Shown here piece after piece: positions 54,598 to 64,000 of a stretch of DNA of 64,000 nt (position 1 is the first letter of the stretch; every line of letters starts with the position of its first letter). Under the pieces are notes generated by a model that was not told where the DNA came from, ran no database searches, and worked only from the letters and a program-made list of their open reading frames with translations. The position numbers were made by a program, and so were the translations under genes. Origin of the DNA: Nepenthes gracilis (taxonomy: Eukaryota; Streptophyta; Magnoliopsida; Caryophyllales; Nepenthaceae); assembly GCA_033239525.1 (NCBI GenBank), contig BSYO01000005.1, forward strand, positions 22,488,519 through 22,552,518, read 5' to 3'.

Positions 54598-56510
54598 ACG
54601 GTTGATGAGACAAGCTTGAATATGAGTTAACATTTCAGCTTTTGCTACCGAATCAAAAGGATGAGAGATGACCTTCTCACGCAGCTAAAGGAACTTCACA
54701 CGTAAAAATGACTGACTAAAGCCAGCGCAAACGGCAAACAATTTATCTACCATAAATTATATTAACCTAGTGGTGTTTTTCCGAGTATAAAGGAAAACTG
54801 ATTTGTAGTCAAGCACTTAACCAAGAACGAATATGGCATATATAGAAAACACAGTGGCCAATGAAACAGATTAGGAGGTATACTTTTTATATAAGACATG
54901 AGTTAAAGATTAAAACTATAGAATATGGATGCATATTATCCAAACAAAATGCTATGTTATCAGTAAAATTTGAGACCAGATATCTCTCGATCACCCACAC
55001 ATATGGGAACAGAAGTATGCTCCAGTTCACACAGAAAACAGTGACGATTTTGGAGTCACCTCCGCTGCTTTCGTTTCAACCTTCTTCCTCCAGCTGCCTT
55101 TTCTACTGAACCAGCTCCATCACCATAAACGTAGCAAACAGAAAAATACATAAATATCAGGGAAAGCATATAATGAAGCCATTGATGAGCTTTTTAACTC
55201 TACATAGAAGTAGATGTAACATGAAAACTACAACAGGTGCCTTCTTTGGCATCAGAACTTGCAGTCCCTTTATTTAGTTCTTCAGGAATGTTGAGAATTA
55301 AACTTAATAAATACATTAATTTAAGATTCATAGAATTTATACGGAAATAAACCTAGTCAATACATATTCAAGTCTTTAGTTTATTTAATGGATGGTATTT
55401 ATATTTATTAGATACATTAAAGTGATTAATGTATTGAGATTATGCATGTATCCAAGAGAAGTATATATACCCATGCAATTTTGTGATATTTGCAAGAGCA
55501 AGAGTAAAGTGAATAAATATTCAAATTTAAAATCTTTTCTTCCTTTTTTGACTCTACAAATTTATCATCTTATGTTCCATCAAAAAATGTTACTAAAACA
55601 TCCATTTACAAGTACAAAGTTAGCCAAACACAAATTTAAATTTATCCTCACCTTCAGAATCTGGATCAGATTTTCTCATCTGCAACTTTGAAGTGTTCTT
55701 TGCCCCACCATTCAAGAGATTCTATAAAGCCAAAAGATCGTTATATGTACTTTATATGGCACGCCCATAAAATGGAAAGGACAACTCGAAAACATAGACG
55801 ATGAAAACAAATCATTATCCTTCTCAGAGAAAGAACTAACCACTAAAAATTTTACGTCGCTCCATGACACCTTCTTCTTAAGTGATCCTCCTTTCACAAC
55901 TTCAGCACACAGTCTCTGTTCATCATCCTTCTCAGAGAAAAATGAACCACCACAAATTTTGTGTCGCTCTGCAGCCTCTTCTTTGTAACTGATCTTTGTT
56001 TCATGACTTCATGGCACATCCCCTTATTATTATCCTTCTCAGAGGAAGAACGAACAGTTACAAATTTCGTGTCACTCCACAGCATCTTCTTTGAAAGTGA
56101 TCCTCCTTTCTCAACTTTGTCTAACCTTATTTATCCGCCGATTTGTGTTTGCCCCCAAAAGTCTCCATTGTGAATCAAAAGATGCATTTAGACGGTTTGC
56201 CATCATATCAAAAGGGTTTGATGGAGGATTATAATGCATGGAATTTGAAAAAGTCAGCTAACATCAGCTTCAAACCCTTCAGCAACAGAATAAATATTCT
56301 TCAGCAGTTTGTAGTTTATCATTCCCGAATCCATAGGTGTAGAGATTATGAAGAAATAATCGGAACATTCAGAGCAACAAAATCTACTGGTTGATTGAAA
56401 ACCCATGCATCAGGATCCTTCATCGGTTTCCTTAAAATGATCGAACACCTCAGGGTCATACATCAATCCATCTTTAGTGATTTCTCTTTTCGACTTTCCG
56501 CCATCCCTTC
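54598..56510 (-). pseudogene. Decayed GTE-like bromodomain gene
   Basis: At 56117-56510 the minus strand reads CSIILRKPMKDPDAWVFNQP, then VDFVALNVP, and after a one-base shift DYFFIISTPMDSGMINYKLL, KNIYSVAEGFEADV. After another shift come LTFSNSMHYNPPSNPFDMMA and NASFDSQWRLL. This is a plant GTE-type bromodomain, which binds acetylated histones. At least two frameshifts and several stops mark it as dead. Downstream (55805-56110) lie three tandem repeat units, and further down only scattered exon-like pieces (about 55660-55700 and 55040-55100). The Reina-like element interrupts the locus. Confidence 0.72.
55805..56110 (-). repeat. Three tandem units of about 108 bp in the bromodomain pseudogene
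   Basis: TCCTTCTCAGAG recurs at 55818, 55926 and 56033. On the minus strand the units read SDTKFVTVRSSSEKDN, SDTKFVVVHFS and SDVKFLVVSSFSEKDN, so the repeat was coding with a period of about 36 residues. Confidence 0.8.
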
Positions 56511-57039
56511 TTGTCCATGCTTTATGTCATGTTCCTAATACAAAATATACGTAAAAATGGCATCATAAAGTATTGATTCAAAATCGAAACGCGACCCTAC
56601 ATCCAAGGTCAGATAAACTTAATAAATAAATGCAAAATTTTAGAAAAGTTTATGATCAACACTATGGTAATTGGCCTAAAAACATACATTTGATTGCAAG
56701 TAACATCCTAAAAACTCAAAACCGAATATTAAAAAAAAGCATCTATGAACAAATATCTCATTTACGAACACAAAAAATCCATTCTCATAGGCACTCCAGC
56801 AACCAAAATACGAAGCTCGACAAAAATTGTCTCTAAACCATTTCTAACATCCAAAGACAACAATATCATTCTTAAACTAATCTTTGAGAAATACTCTCCC
56901 AAAGTCTGATATCCTTGCAAGTAACATCCGAGCCATTATATAGCAAACTAGTTCATCGGATGAGGTGCAAAGGCCAATTTTAACTAACATATGAGTGCCC
57001 ATCACGTGTGCAATAGGTGCTACGATACTTGAACAAACA
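56511..57039. other. Non-coding flank between the bromodomain pseudogene and the solo LTR
   Basis: AT-rich. A minus-strand frame of 64 codons (56877-57071) runs into the solo LTR and has no recognisable domain. It may be upstream sequence of the bromodomain gene. Confidence 0.5.
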
Positions 57040-57807
57040 CACACTGTGACGACCCAAACCCAAAATATCAAATATAGCTCGGATCAATCACGCGAAAACC
57101 ACAAAATTTAAAACCATCCATAATATTCCATAATAACAACACAATTAAATTAAACTACTATCAAATTTATCAATACATTATATAATCATCCCGAAATAAC
57201 AACTGTTAAGAATCACGAGTCGCAGCCCAAATGAAAATTACTCAATTTCTATCAATAACACATCTAGTTTGTCTCTCACTGATAAATAATGTCTAACCTT
57301 CACAAATCGCTTTACCTGAAAGTCCTGCAGTAAAAGTAGGATCCCCACGGTCTGCACTATGTAATCAGTTAAATCTGGAGCCAAGAAAATTCAAGGGTGA
57401 GCCAAAGCCCAGCAAGTGATAATAATAAAAGATGCTAATAACAATAACAATCTCGGATATCAAACTATCAAGATCTCAGCATAAATCTAACCATCTACTA
57501 TATCCGAGAAGAATTACAACACGTCGTAAATACGATTCTAAACAAAATAGGTCCCACAAGACCCGCACATCCAAAACAACAAGAGTGCCAATAAACAACG
57601 GTAATCCCCTGGAATTCGACATTAACGAATAGTGGGGATTCCCTGGTCCTAATGTCAGCATGAACGACCTAAATATCAAACAATAACAACATGGATTCCA
57701 CCGAATCCGGATAGCGTAAAATCCGACACATGGATTCTACCGAAAATAACTCTGGATTCCACCGAATCCCAAACTCATGAGGTATCAACAATGATAAAAT
57801 ATCACAA

Positions 57808-58340
57808 TGAATCTCCTTGGACCTTATTCTGCCATAGTGAACCAAAGGTCGCGTATTTACGCCCCCGACGGCTGGGTAAGTGCAACGAGGTTATCCATAG
57901 TATCCAACTACCCCTACAGTCCTCCCAGAGGCTGCACCCGTAGCATGTCGATACCACCTCCGATACCCCTCGTCAATGATATCCCAAATATCATCATCTA
58001 CGATGGTCACTAGGTTATAAGCATCCCTCTTGACTCACTGTACGAAATATCAAGAATTTGATTATCACCAAATCAAGTCACAACTATGCGAGATAACAAG
58101 AATCTCCTTTGATCTTATTCGCCACCGTGAACCAAAGGCCGCGTATTTACGCCCCAACGGGCAGGTAAGTGTAACGAGGTTATCCATGGTATCCAACTAC
58201 CCCTATAGTCTCCCAGAGGTCAAGACGTAGCATCACGATACCATCCGTGATACCTCGCCAAATTATATCTCCGATATCATCTCCTACGATGATCACATGG
58301 CTATAAGCATCCCGCTGAACTAGACAATGTACCTCAACAC
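57808..58340. repeat. Two tandem copies of a unit of about 298 bp inside the solo LTR
   Basis: GAATCTCCTTGGACCTTATT at 57808 and GAATCTCCTTTGATCTTATT at 58101 start matching segments. They share GCGTATTTACGCCCC, ACGAGGTTATCCAT, GTATCCAACTACCCCTA and TATAAGCATCCC. Confidence 0.9.
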
Positions 58341-60277
58341 CACCAGGACACGGAAATCAGTATCGGATAAGCGTAGACCACATTAAAGTACCAAAGCCTC
58401 CCATTCGACCAGATACTTTAATGTTTTCACACACTCTCCTCAACCTTGACCGTAGGAAACCAATAATCCAAATAGTCACACAATCAAGTATAACGCAAAG
58501 AAAGTTTTGTACCATCAATAATAGGAACGTCGTTCGGTGCTAACCAGACCGTACTCACACAATCAAATCCAACAAAAATGAATATATCTCAGGACGTTTA
58601 AAGGAAATACATGGATCGAGATATGATCAACTCAATTACTTCACTATTTCTCCATTTTATTCCAGAACGATGCCTACGATTAAGGCTAACAATATAATTA
58701 TCACTTACTGACAACCCAAATTAAAGCAACTAACTCTCACACAAACCGGATGTCCAAACATAAATATTTATTCACGGTCACATTACCGGTTCTTGCACAC
58801 ACAACCCATTTTCACACATTTTATTAAAATCCATCCTCGACATACATTCCTGCTCAATATATATATATAGATATATATGACATCTGCCCACGGCCGCATA
58901 TATATTTATATATATCTATACATAAATATATATACACTCATACATCAATATACTCCCATATATAATATATATACACAAACAATAATCTACACCCATATAT
59001 ATTTATACGTATATATGCACACATGCTGCCATCCACCAACTCCACTTCACACGCACACCCGCACTCCAACAAAATTGACCCAGCCCACGGCCCACGGCAC
59101 TCACGCACCCATGCTTTCATGCAGCAGCTTTTGCTGCCCACGCACACACAGCTCACGCAGAGCAGCTGCAATCACACACACACAAACAATACACACCCAC
59201 ATACTGCCACCACTCCACACACATACCCATGGAAGAGATCTGCCAGCACTCACGCACGCAACCCACCGGCACCCATACAACCGATACACTCCCATGGCAG
59301 TAGCAGCAGCAGATCCAAATATTTAAACTCGGCCAAAAATAGGATAAATCCCAACTTTCATATTTTGAGAGTGACCCAAATAAATTTCATAGCAAACATA
59401 TACGATTTATTAGACCCCAATTTCATCGTAAGCCCCTCAAAGCAACCCCAATTCTCCGATTCCAGAGTCGATGCCCTGATTTGCCACAAATTTCAATTAA
59501 CCGAAATTTCTCACAAATCAAAGCATAAAAACTAAAATTCAATCATCATTATTTAACAGGAGATTTATACCTTCTAGATATTAATTGTTTGGAGCCCAGA
59601 ATCATATGGACTCTTTGGAAATTTCCGGTCGGCCAAATACTCTGTTTTTCCGAATTTCTACACCACCGGCCAATTTCTACCAAATTCTTCCAATTTCATC
59701 CACATACACCTAAATCACACCCAATCTCAACATGCAAATAGAGAATCAATCATAACAGGAAGAAGGAAGACACGGATTCAAATCAATGAACTCAAATCAC
59801 TTGCAAACGGGGAAGAACGATATTTATAAAGGATTCACTTGCAAATTGAGTAGAATGACAGTATAAGGGTTCACTTGCCTGATTTCGCGGTTCCAGAACA
59901 CGGCTTGGGTTCGGCTTCACTACGGCTCCGGTTTCGGCTTCAGATTTGGGAAATCGGCTTCAGTGGAACAAGGCACGGCAGCGACGAATGTGGCAACGGC
60001 AAACGGCGGTGACGATAATCACGGCGACGGCGACTTTTCTTCCGGCATTGGTCGACGATGGCAGTAGCAGTGGTAACGGCGATGAACAAATGCGACGGCA
60101 ATGAGCAGTGGCAACGGCGACGGCAGCACAGCTAGGGTTTTCCATCTCCCGACTTCCTTGCCCACCCTTTCTTTGTATAGCGAATGGCCTCAACTTCTTT
60201 CCTCCATCCTTGCCGCAACCCTCGCACGCCGTTTCCCCCTTTTTCTCCTCTTTCCTTCTTCTCCTTCATCTTCGTTC

Positions 60278-60278
<1 letters not shown>

Positions 60279-60322
<44 letters not shown>

Positions 60323-60330
60323 CACTACTT

Positions 60331-60389
<59 letters not shown>
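60279..60389. repeat. (TC)n and (ATT)n microsatellites
   Basis: A TC run at 60279-60319 is followed by an ATT run at 60334-60389 and an AT run near 60395. The overlapping open frames here are low-complexity artefacts. Confidence 0.95.
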
Positions 60390-60390
<1 letters not shown>

Positions 60391-60750
60391 AAACATATAT
60401 ATATATATATATTATAATTATTGTTATTTATTATAATATATATTATTATAATTTATATAATTATTATTTAATATCTTTTATTATTTTATTCTATTTATTA
60501 TTATTAAATTTCTAATTAATATTTTATAATAATTTATTATAATTATTATTTATTACTAATTGTTATTAATATTTATTAGAATATATTTTACTCCCATTTA
60601 CTATTATTATCATTTATCATTTATTATTAATTATTTCATACTTATTATAATTTATAATATTTATTAATATTAATATTTTGAATCATTCGTTATTATATTA
60701 ATTCTATTATTATAAAATTTCGAGTTAAACTATCGGGATGTTACACACAC

Positions 60751-61026
60751 GAGCGACCTTTATGTGAACATTAGGGGCTGTAATTCTACTATAAACACAT
60801 TCATGCATGGCTCTTGCAGCCAATAAACATCCTCTCAAGCCGCTACATAATTTTTCCCAATCGAACCAAAACTTCTCCTCAGAATTTTTCATTTACTCAA
60901 ATTAATTTATGATATCACAAATCATATTAAGTATTCAGTTGTCACACTGTGCTCAAAATAGATGATTCTAGCTCTGCACTATTAACAAACGGCATTGCTT
61001 GCCTTGTCAAACAAGAGAGGGTTGCA
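60751..61026. other. Short non-repetitive spacer
   Basis: Lies between the solo LTR and the gag-protease element. The minus strand opens for 49 codons from about 60898 (KFWFDWEKLCSGLRGCLLAA), ending at the insertion site. It could be an exon piece of the locus that the LTR entered, but no family is recognised. Confidence 0.35.
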
Positions 61027-61717
61027 TGTTACGAATTACCAAGAAGTATAGCGGTTATGCGCTATATAGATATGACACGCAAACGGAGCACTCCCGCAAG
61101 TACAACTTATATGTATAAAAATATATGTGTATGATAGATAATTATTTAAAAAATTCTATAAAGTTTTAGAGTAGCCTAAAGAATTATATAAAAAAAATAG
61201 ACATGTATTCACTCTATAATATAATTGAGTAGCGAAGATGTGAAGGATTCTAGAGTATTTTAAAAAAATATATCTATAAAGAATACTCTAAAAAGTAAAT
61301 TTTAACCATCCATAATAGAGATAAAAAGATGATCTTAACTATTAATTGATGAGGTAATATTCCTATATAAAGAGATAAACCCTTATCATTTGGGATAAGC
61401 TCAACAAAATCAAAAGCAAATAACTCAAGCAAAGAGCCAAGTAAAATAAAACCAAAGAGAGGTGTGTAGTTGAAAGGATTGCTAGTCTTGAAGAGCTCGA
61501 GGAGTAACTTCCGAGAGAGCTTACTGGAGCAAATATTTGAGAGGTGTTCCAAACTTTTATACTCAACTTTTATAATAAAGATTTTTTCCTATAAAAGTCT
61601 TGTATCTCTCCACATTTTGAGTTGGGAACGTCGTAAAAGGCTAACTCATTTATATCACACGAGGTGTACTAAGCAAGTGCTGTACAGATGACTGACGAAA
61701 AGTGTCATCGTGTGACA
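61027..61717 (+). repeat. 5' LTR of the gag-protease element
   Basis: Starts TGTTACGAATTACC, matched by TGTTGTAGATTG at 63709. The block ATGTATAAAAATATATGTGT (61110) recurs at 63792. A promoter-like CCTATATAAAGAG lies at 61363. The end at GTGTGACA is inferred from a worn primer site, GGTTCTATCAGGG. Confidence 0.65.
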
Positions 61718-61859
61718 GGTTCTATCAGGGATAATATTTGCGAGCAAGCTACACATGGTAACTACGCTAAGACCACGCCAGGAGAAGACTAAGGCTATGA
61801 GGGAGCTAGCCAACGTCAACACAGGGGGAAACTTTCGCCATGTCAAAGTGCAACACAAC

Positions 61860-62760
61860 TAATATGGCGAGCATCATGGAGGGGGAAGTGCTAGTTAAGA
61901 TGAAGAGCACACGAGGTATCTTTAAGGACTCTTTCTTTAAGTTCAAAGCATGACTTTCTTGGGTGGAGGAGGTCTTCGGAGATGTCAAAGGTTTAGGGGA
62001 ACACTTAAACATTAAGAGGGATTTCATGACTCCAAGGATATGTTGGTGGATATGGTAGAATCCACAACGATGTAACTCCACATAGATATAGCAGCATTCA
62101 AGTGAATGTTGCTAGATATGATGGGCAAGTTGGAAGCTATGGTGCAAAACCTAACAACCGACATTACAACCATGAAGGAGGATTTAGGCCATGTGCAAAA
62201 AGATAATAACTGACGAGATAGTCATCGCAGTGCCTAGCGTCGAGGCGCCCTGGCCCAAACCTTTTGCTGGTGTGAAAGATACCAAGAAACTAGATAACTT
62301 CCTTTGGAAAATGAAGTGATACTTCAAGACTACACGGGTAGTCAAACATTGGGATAAAGTAAGGACGGTAACTGTTTATCTTATAAACAATGCGATGCTA
62401 TGGTGGCATAACAAATGCCACAAGATAGAGAAAGGGTTATGCACTATAGCAACAAGGGATGATTTCAAGAAGTAAATCAAGAAGCAGTTTGCCTAAACAA
62501 TGCCAAATAACTTGCCTGTGTGAACATGGGGAGGATGAAACGGGCAAGTTAGGTTAGCGACTACATGAAGGAGTTCGTTCGCTAATGCTAGAGGTGCCTG
62601 GCATGAACGAGGATGAGCTATTCTTCAACTTCATGATGAGATTGCAACCATGGGAAAGGATGGAGATTGAGAGGAATGGGATCACAACAGTTAGGTGATG
62701 CCCTGTTGCCACGGAGTATTTGATGGACTTCGAGCTGGGCAAGAATCATTAAGAGGGTGG
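61860..62760 (+). pseudogene. gag of the gag-protease element
   Basis: In broken frames: PWPKPFAGVKDTKKLDNFLW, KTTRVVKHWDKVRTVTVYLI, NNAMLWWHNKCHKIEKGLC and DDFKK, which are Retrotrans_gag landmarks (the LWW block and preceding helices). Stops occur after nearly every block. Confidence 0.75.
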
Positions 62761-62839
62761 TCAAGCTAAAGGTGGAAAAGACGCATCCAAGGAGCGTAAA
62801 GAGCCCTCCCAAGAAGGTGGATCATCTCGACGAGCCAAT

Positions 62840-63490
62840 GTCAAGTAGAGATCGAGGCAAGGGCAAGCATAGCTCGAGAAAAAGATAGCAAAACCAAAGG
62901 CAATGGTAGATGCTGCTTGTACGATGGACTGCACTTCATAAGGGATTGCCCTCGAAGGGATAAATTGAATGTCATCAAAAAAGTTAACAAAGGTCCTACG
63001 GGACAAGCCACGTCACATGGGAAAGATGCGGTGGACCTATACAGTCTAGGCAATGTCGATGGAATAGTAGGGTTAATGACTGATGTACATGGACATTGAC
63101 ATCAAAGGAAAACCCACGGTGGCAATGCTGGATATAGGCGTGACACACAACATCATGACGATAGACATCGCAAATTAGTATAAACTTGACTTAGTTATGG
63201 AGACAGATTAGGTAAAGACAATGAACTCTATCCCACTCCCTATCCAAAAGGTTTTACAAGATGTGCCAGTGAAGATTGGAGGCATGTGGAAGAAGAAGTT
63301 GAACTTCACGGTGGTTGACCTAGATGACTCTCCACTCATCTTAGGTGTCAAGTTCTTCCACTTAGCCAAGAGCAGATTGATGCCATGGGATAAATGTCTA
63401 CGCATCATGTATGGTGAGGAGTCATCGTATAAAGTGAGGTTTCTTCAAGAGGGAGACTTGAAAAAGAGGACACCGATGCTTTTGTGAAAA
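62840..63490 (+). pseudogene. Zinc knuckle and aspartic protease of the gag-protease element
   Basis: The knuckle CCLYDGLHFIRDC near 62912 has Tyr in place of the second zinc Cys. The protease reads AMLDIGVTHNIMTIDIAN (DTG changed to DIG, near 63124) and then KLNFTVVDLDDSPLILGVKF (63297-63356). The frame 63221-63487 stays open for 88 codons, then stops. No RT follows. Confidence 0.78.
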
Positions 63491-63708
63491 ATTGGTGCCA
63501 TTTGGTTGCTCCAGGAGGTGTCAATATTGGATGAGCTTTACTCGATGAAGGACGACAGACTAGGAATGGGTCCAAGGTCGAGCGGTGAGCAGCAATCATC
63601 CATTGTCCAGCTGAGTCAAGGGATGAGGCGCAGGAGGCAAAAGCTAGAAAGGGCAAAGCCAACGATGCCTCTTCACGACGGGGGCATCGTGAAGCAAGTG
63701 GGGGAGAG

Positions 63709-63890
63709 TGTTGTAGATTGTTAGAAAGTATAGATGTTATACGCCCCGCAAATGTAACATGCAGACATGAGGTAGTCGTATATACATTTTATGTGTATAA
63801 AAATATATGTGTAAAGTAGATAATTATCTAGAAAAATTTAGAAAGTTTTTCGGTTGCCTAGAGAATTATAAAAACAAAGGAATGATACAA
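63709..63890 (+). repeat. Truncated 3' LTR of the gag-protease element
   Basis: Matches the first 180 bp of the 5' LTR (TATAAAAATATATGTGTA, GATAATTAT, CCTAGAGAATTATA), then diverges completely. Confidence 0.75.
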
Positions 63891-64000
63891 TATTTGGGAT
63901 AGTCAATCCCTCCTTATTTTTGTAGTTGATCCGATATGATTTACTCATTTTATAAATAAAAAAAAGTGCAGTAGACTTTTATACAATCTAAGAGATCGAC
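63891..64000. repeat. Dispersed repeat, copy 2 (runs out of the window)
   Basis: Nearly identical to 22945-23055, same orientation, with a few substitutions. It abuts the cut 3' LTR and continues past the window edge. Confidence 0.85.

Larger units (their letters stand above)
57045..60745 (-). mobile_element. Long solo LTR (3.7 kb) of a Ty3-type element
   Basis: Bounded by TGTGACGACCC and GGGATGTTACA on the plus strand, with perfect duplication CACAC (57040-57044 and 60746-60750). On the minus strand this is TGTAACATCCCG to GGGTCGTCACA, the end pattern of long Tekay/Del-type LTRs, though the lineage is inferred only from ends and length. No pol or gag motif occurs inside. It holds a 300-bp tandem duplication (57808-58340), ATA-rich and CAC-rich tracts, and microsatellites. 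Confidence 0.85.
61027..63890 (+). mobile_element. Gag-protease-only LTR element (TR-GAG-like), 3' end cut
   Basis: A 5' LTR at 61027-61717 and the start of a 3' LTR at 63709-63890 enclose only 2.0 kb coding for gag and an aspartic protease, both with stops. No RT, RNase H or integrase remains. The polypurine tract GAAGCAAGTGGGGGAGAG touches the 3' LTR. The 3' LTR stops matching near 63885, where an unrelated dispersed repeat begins. Such gag-only elements depend on proteins from autonomous relatives. Confidence 0.75.

Noticed and set aside
58877..59535. His/Thr-rich ORFs of 149 and 170 codons
   Set aside because: They come from CAC-rich and ATA-rich tracts of the solo LTR, and overlapping frames are equally open.
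60101..60515. ORFs with Ser/Leu and Tyr runs
   Set aside because: They are translations of TC and ATT microsatellites in the solo LTR.

Overview
The window is nuclear DNA from a flowering plant. The evidence is one plant-type 2-oxoglutarate/Fe(II) dioxygenase gene with GT..AG introns, a decayed plant bromodomain (GTE-type) gene, AT-rich intergenic DNA, and a dense, nested population of plant-type LTR retrotransposons (Ty3 Tat, chromovirus Reina-like, Copia Sire-like and Tork-like). Nothing bacterial, viral or organellar was seen. The species cannot be named from sequence alone; the content suggests a TE-rich, non-grass angiosperm.

Layout. 1-2812: a broken Tat-lineage Ty3 pol fragment on the plus strand, with the double RNase H typical of Tat. 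2813-8067: AT-rich intergenic DNA with a few repeats. 8073-20079: a complete 12.0-kb Tat-lineage element on the minus strand. Both LTRs, the target-site duplication (GTATG), primer-binding site and polypurine tract are recognisable. It carries an extra gene in antisense orientation, preceded by an array of palindromic W-box motifs and interrupted by a complete 462-bp TRIM element. 20085-25685: AT-rich intergenic DNA. 25686-25919: a hairpin-forming MITE-like element.

26569-48369: a complete four-exon 2-oxoglutarate dioxygenase gene of the SRG1-like type (365 codons, all metal and 2-oxoglutarate ligands present). Its introns have been inflated by transposons. Intron 2 (11.0 kb) holds a complete 9.86-kb Sire-like Copia element (TSD CATCT). 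Intron 3 (8.2 kb) holds a Tat-like solo LTR (TSD AATAG) and a 5.6-kb Tork-like Copia element. Without these insertions the introns would be about 1.1 and 1.6 kb, close to the 1.5 kb of intron 1.

48370-57040: remains of a minus-strand GTE-like bromodomain gene, with a complete 5.35-kb Reina-like chromovirus (49243-54592, TSD AAAAC) inserted in or beside it. 57045-60745: a 3.7-kb solo LTR with TSD CACAC. 61027-63890: a short element with only gag and protease between LTRs, its 3' LTR cut off by another repeat that also occurs at 22945-23055.

The host gene is probably functional. Every transposon reading frame examined carries stops or frameshifts. The most unusual structure is the antisense gene inside the Tat element, with its W-box array, duplicated G-box-like motifs and W-box-rich adjacent LTR. 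This looks like a retrotransposon cargo gene with its own stress-type promoter, though that reading is inference.
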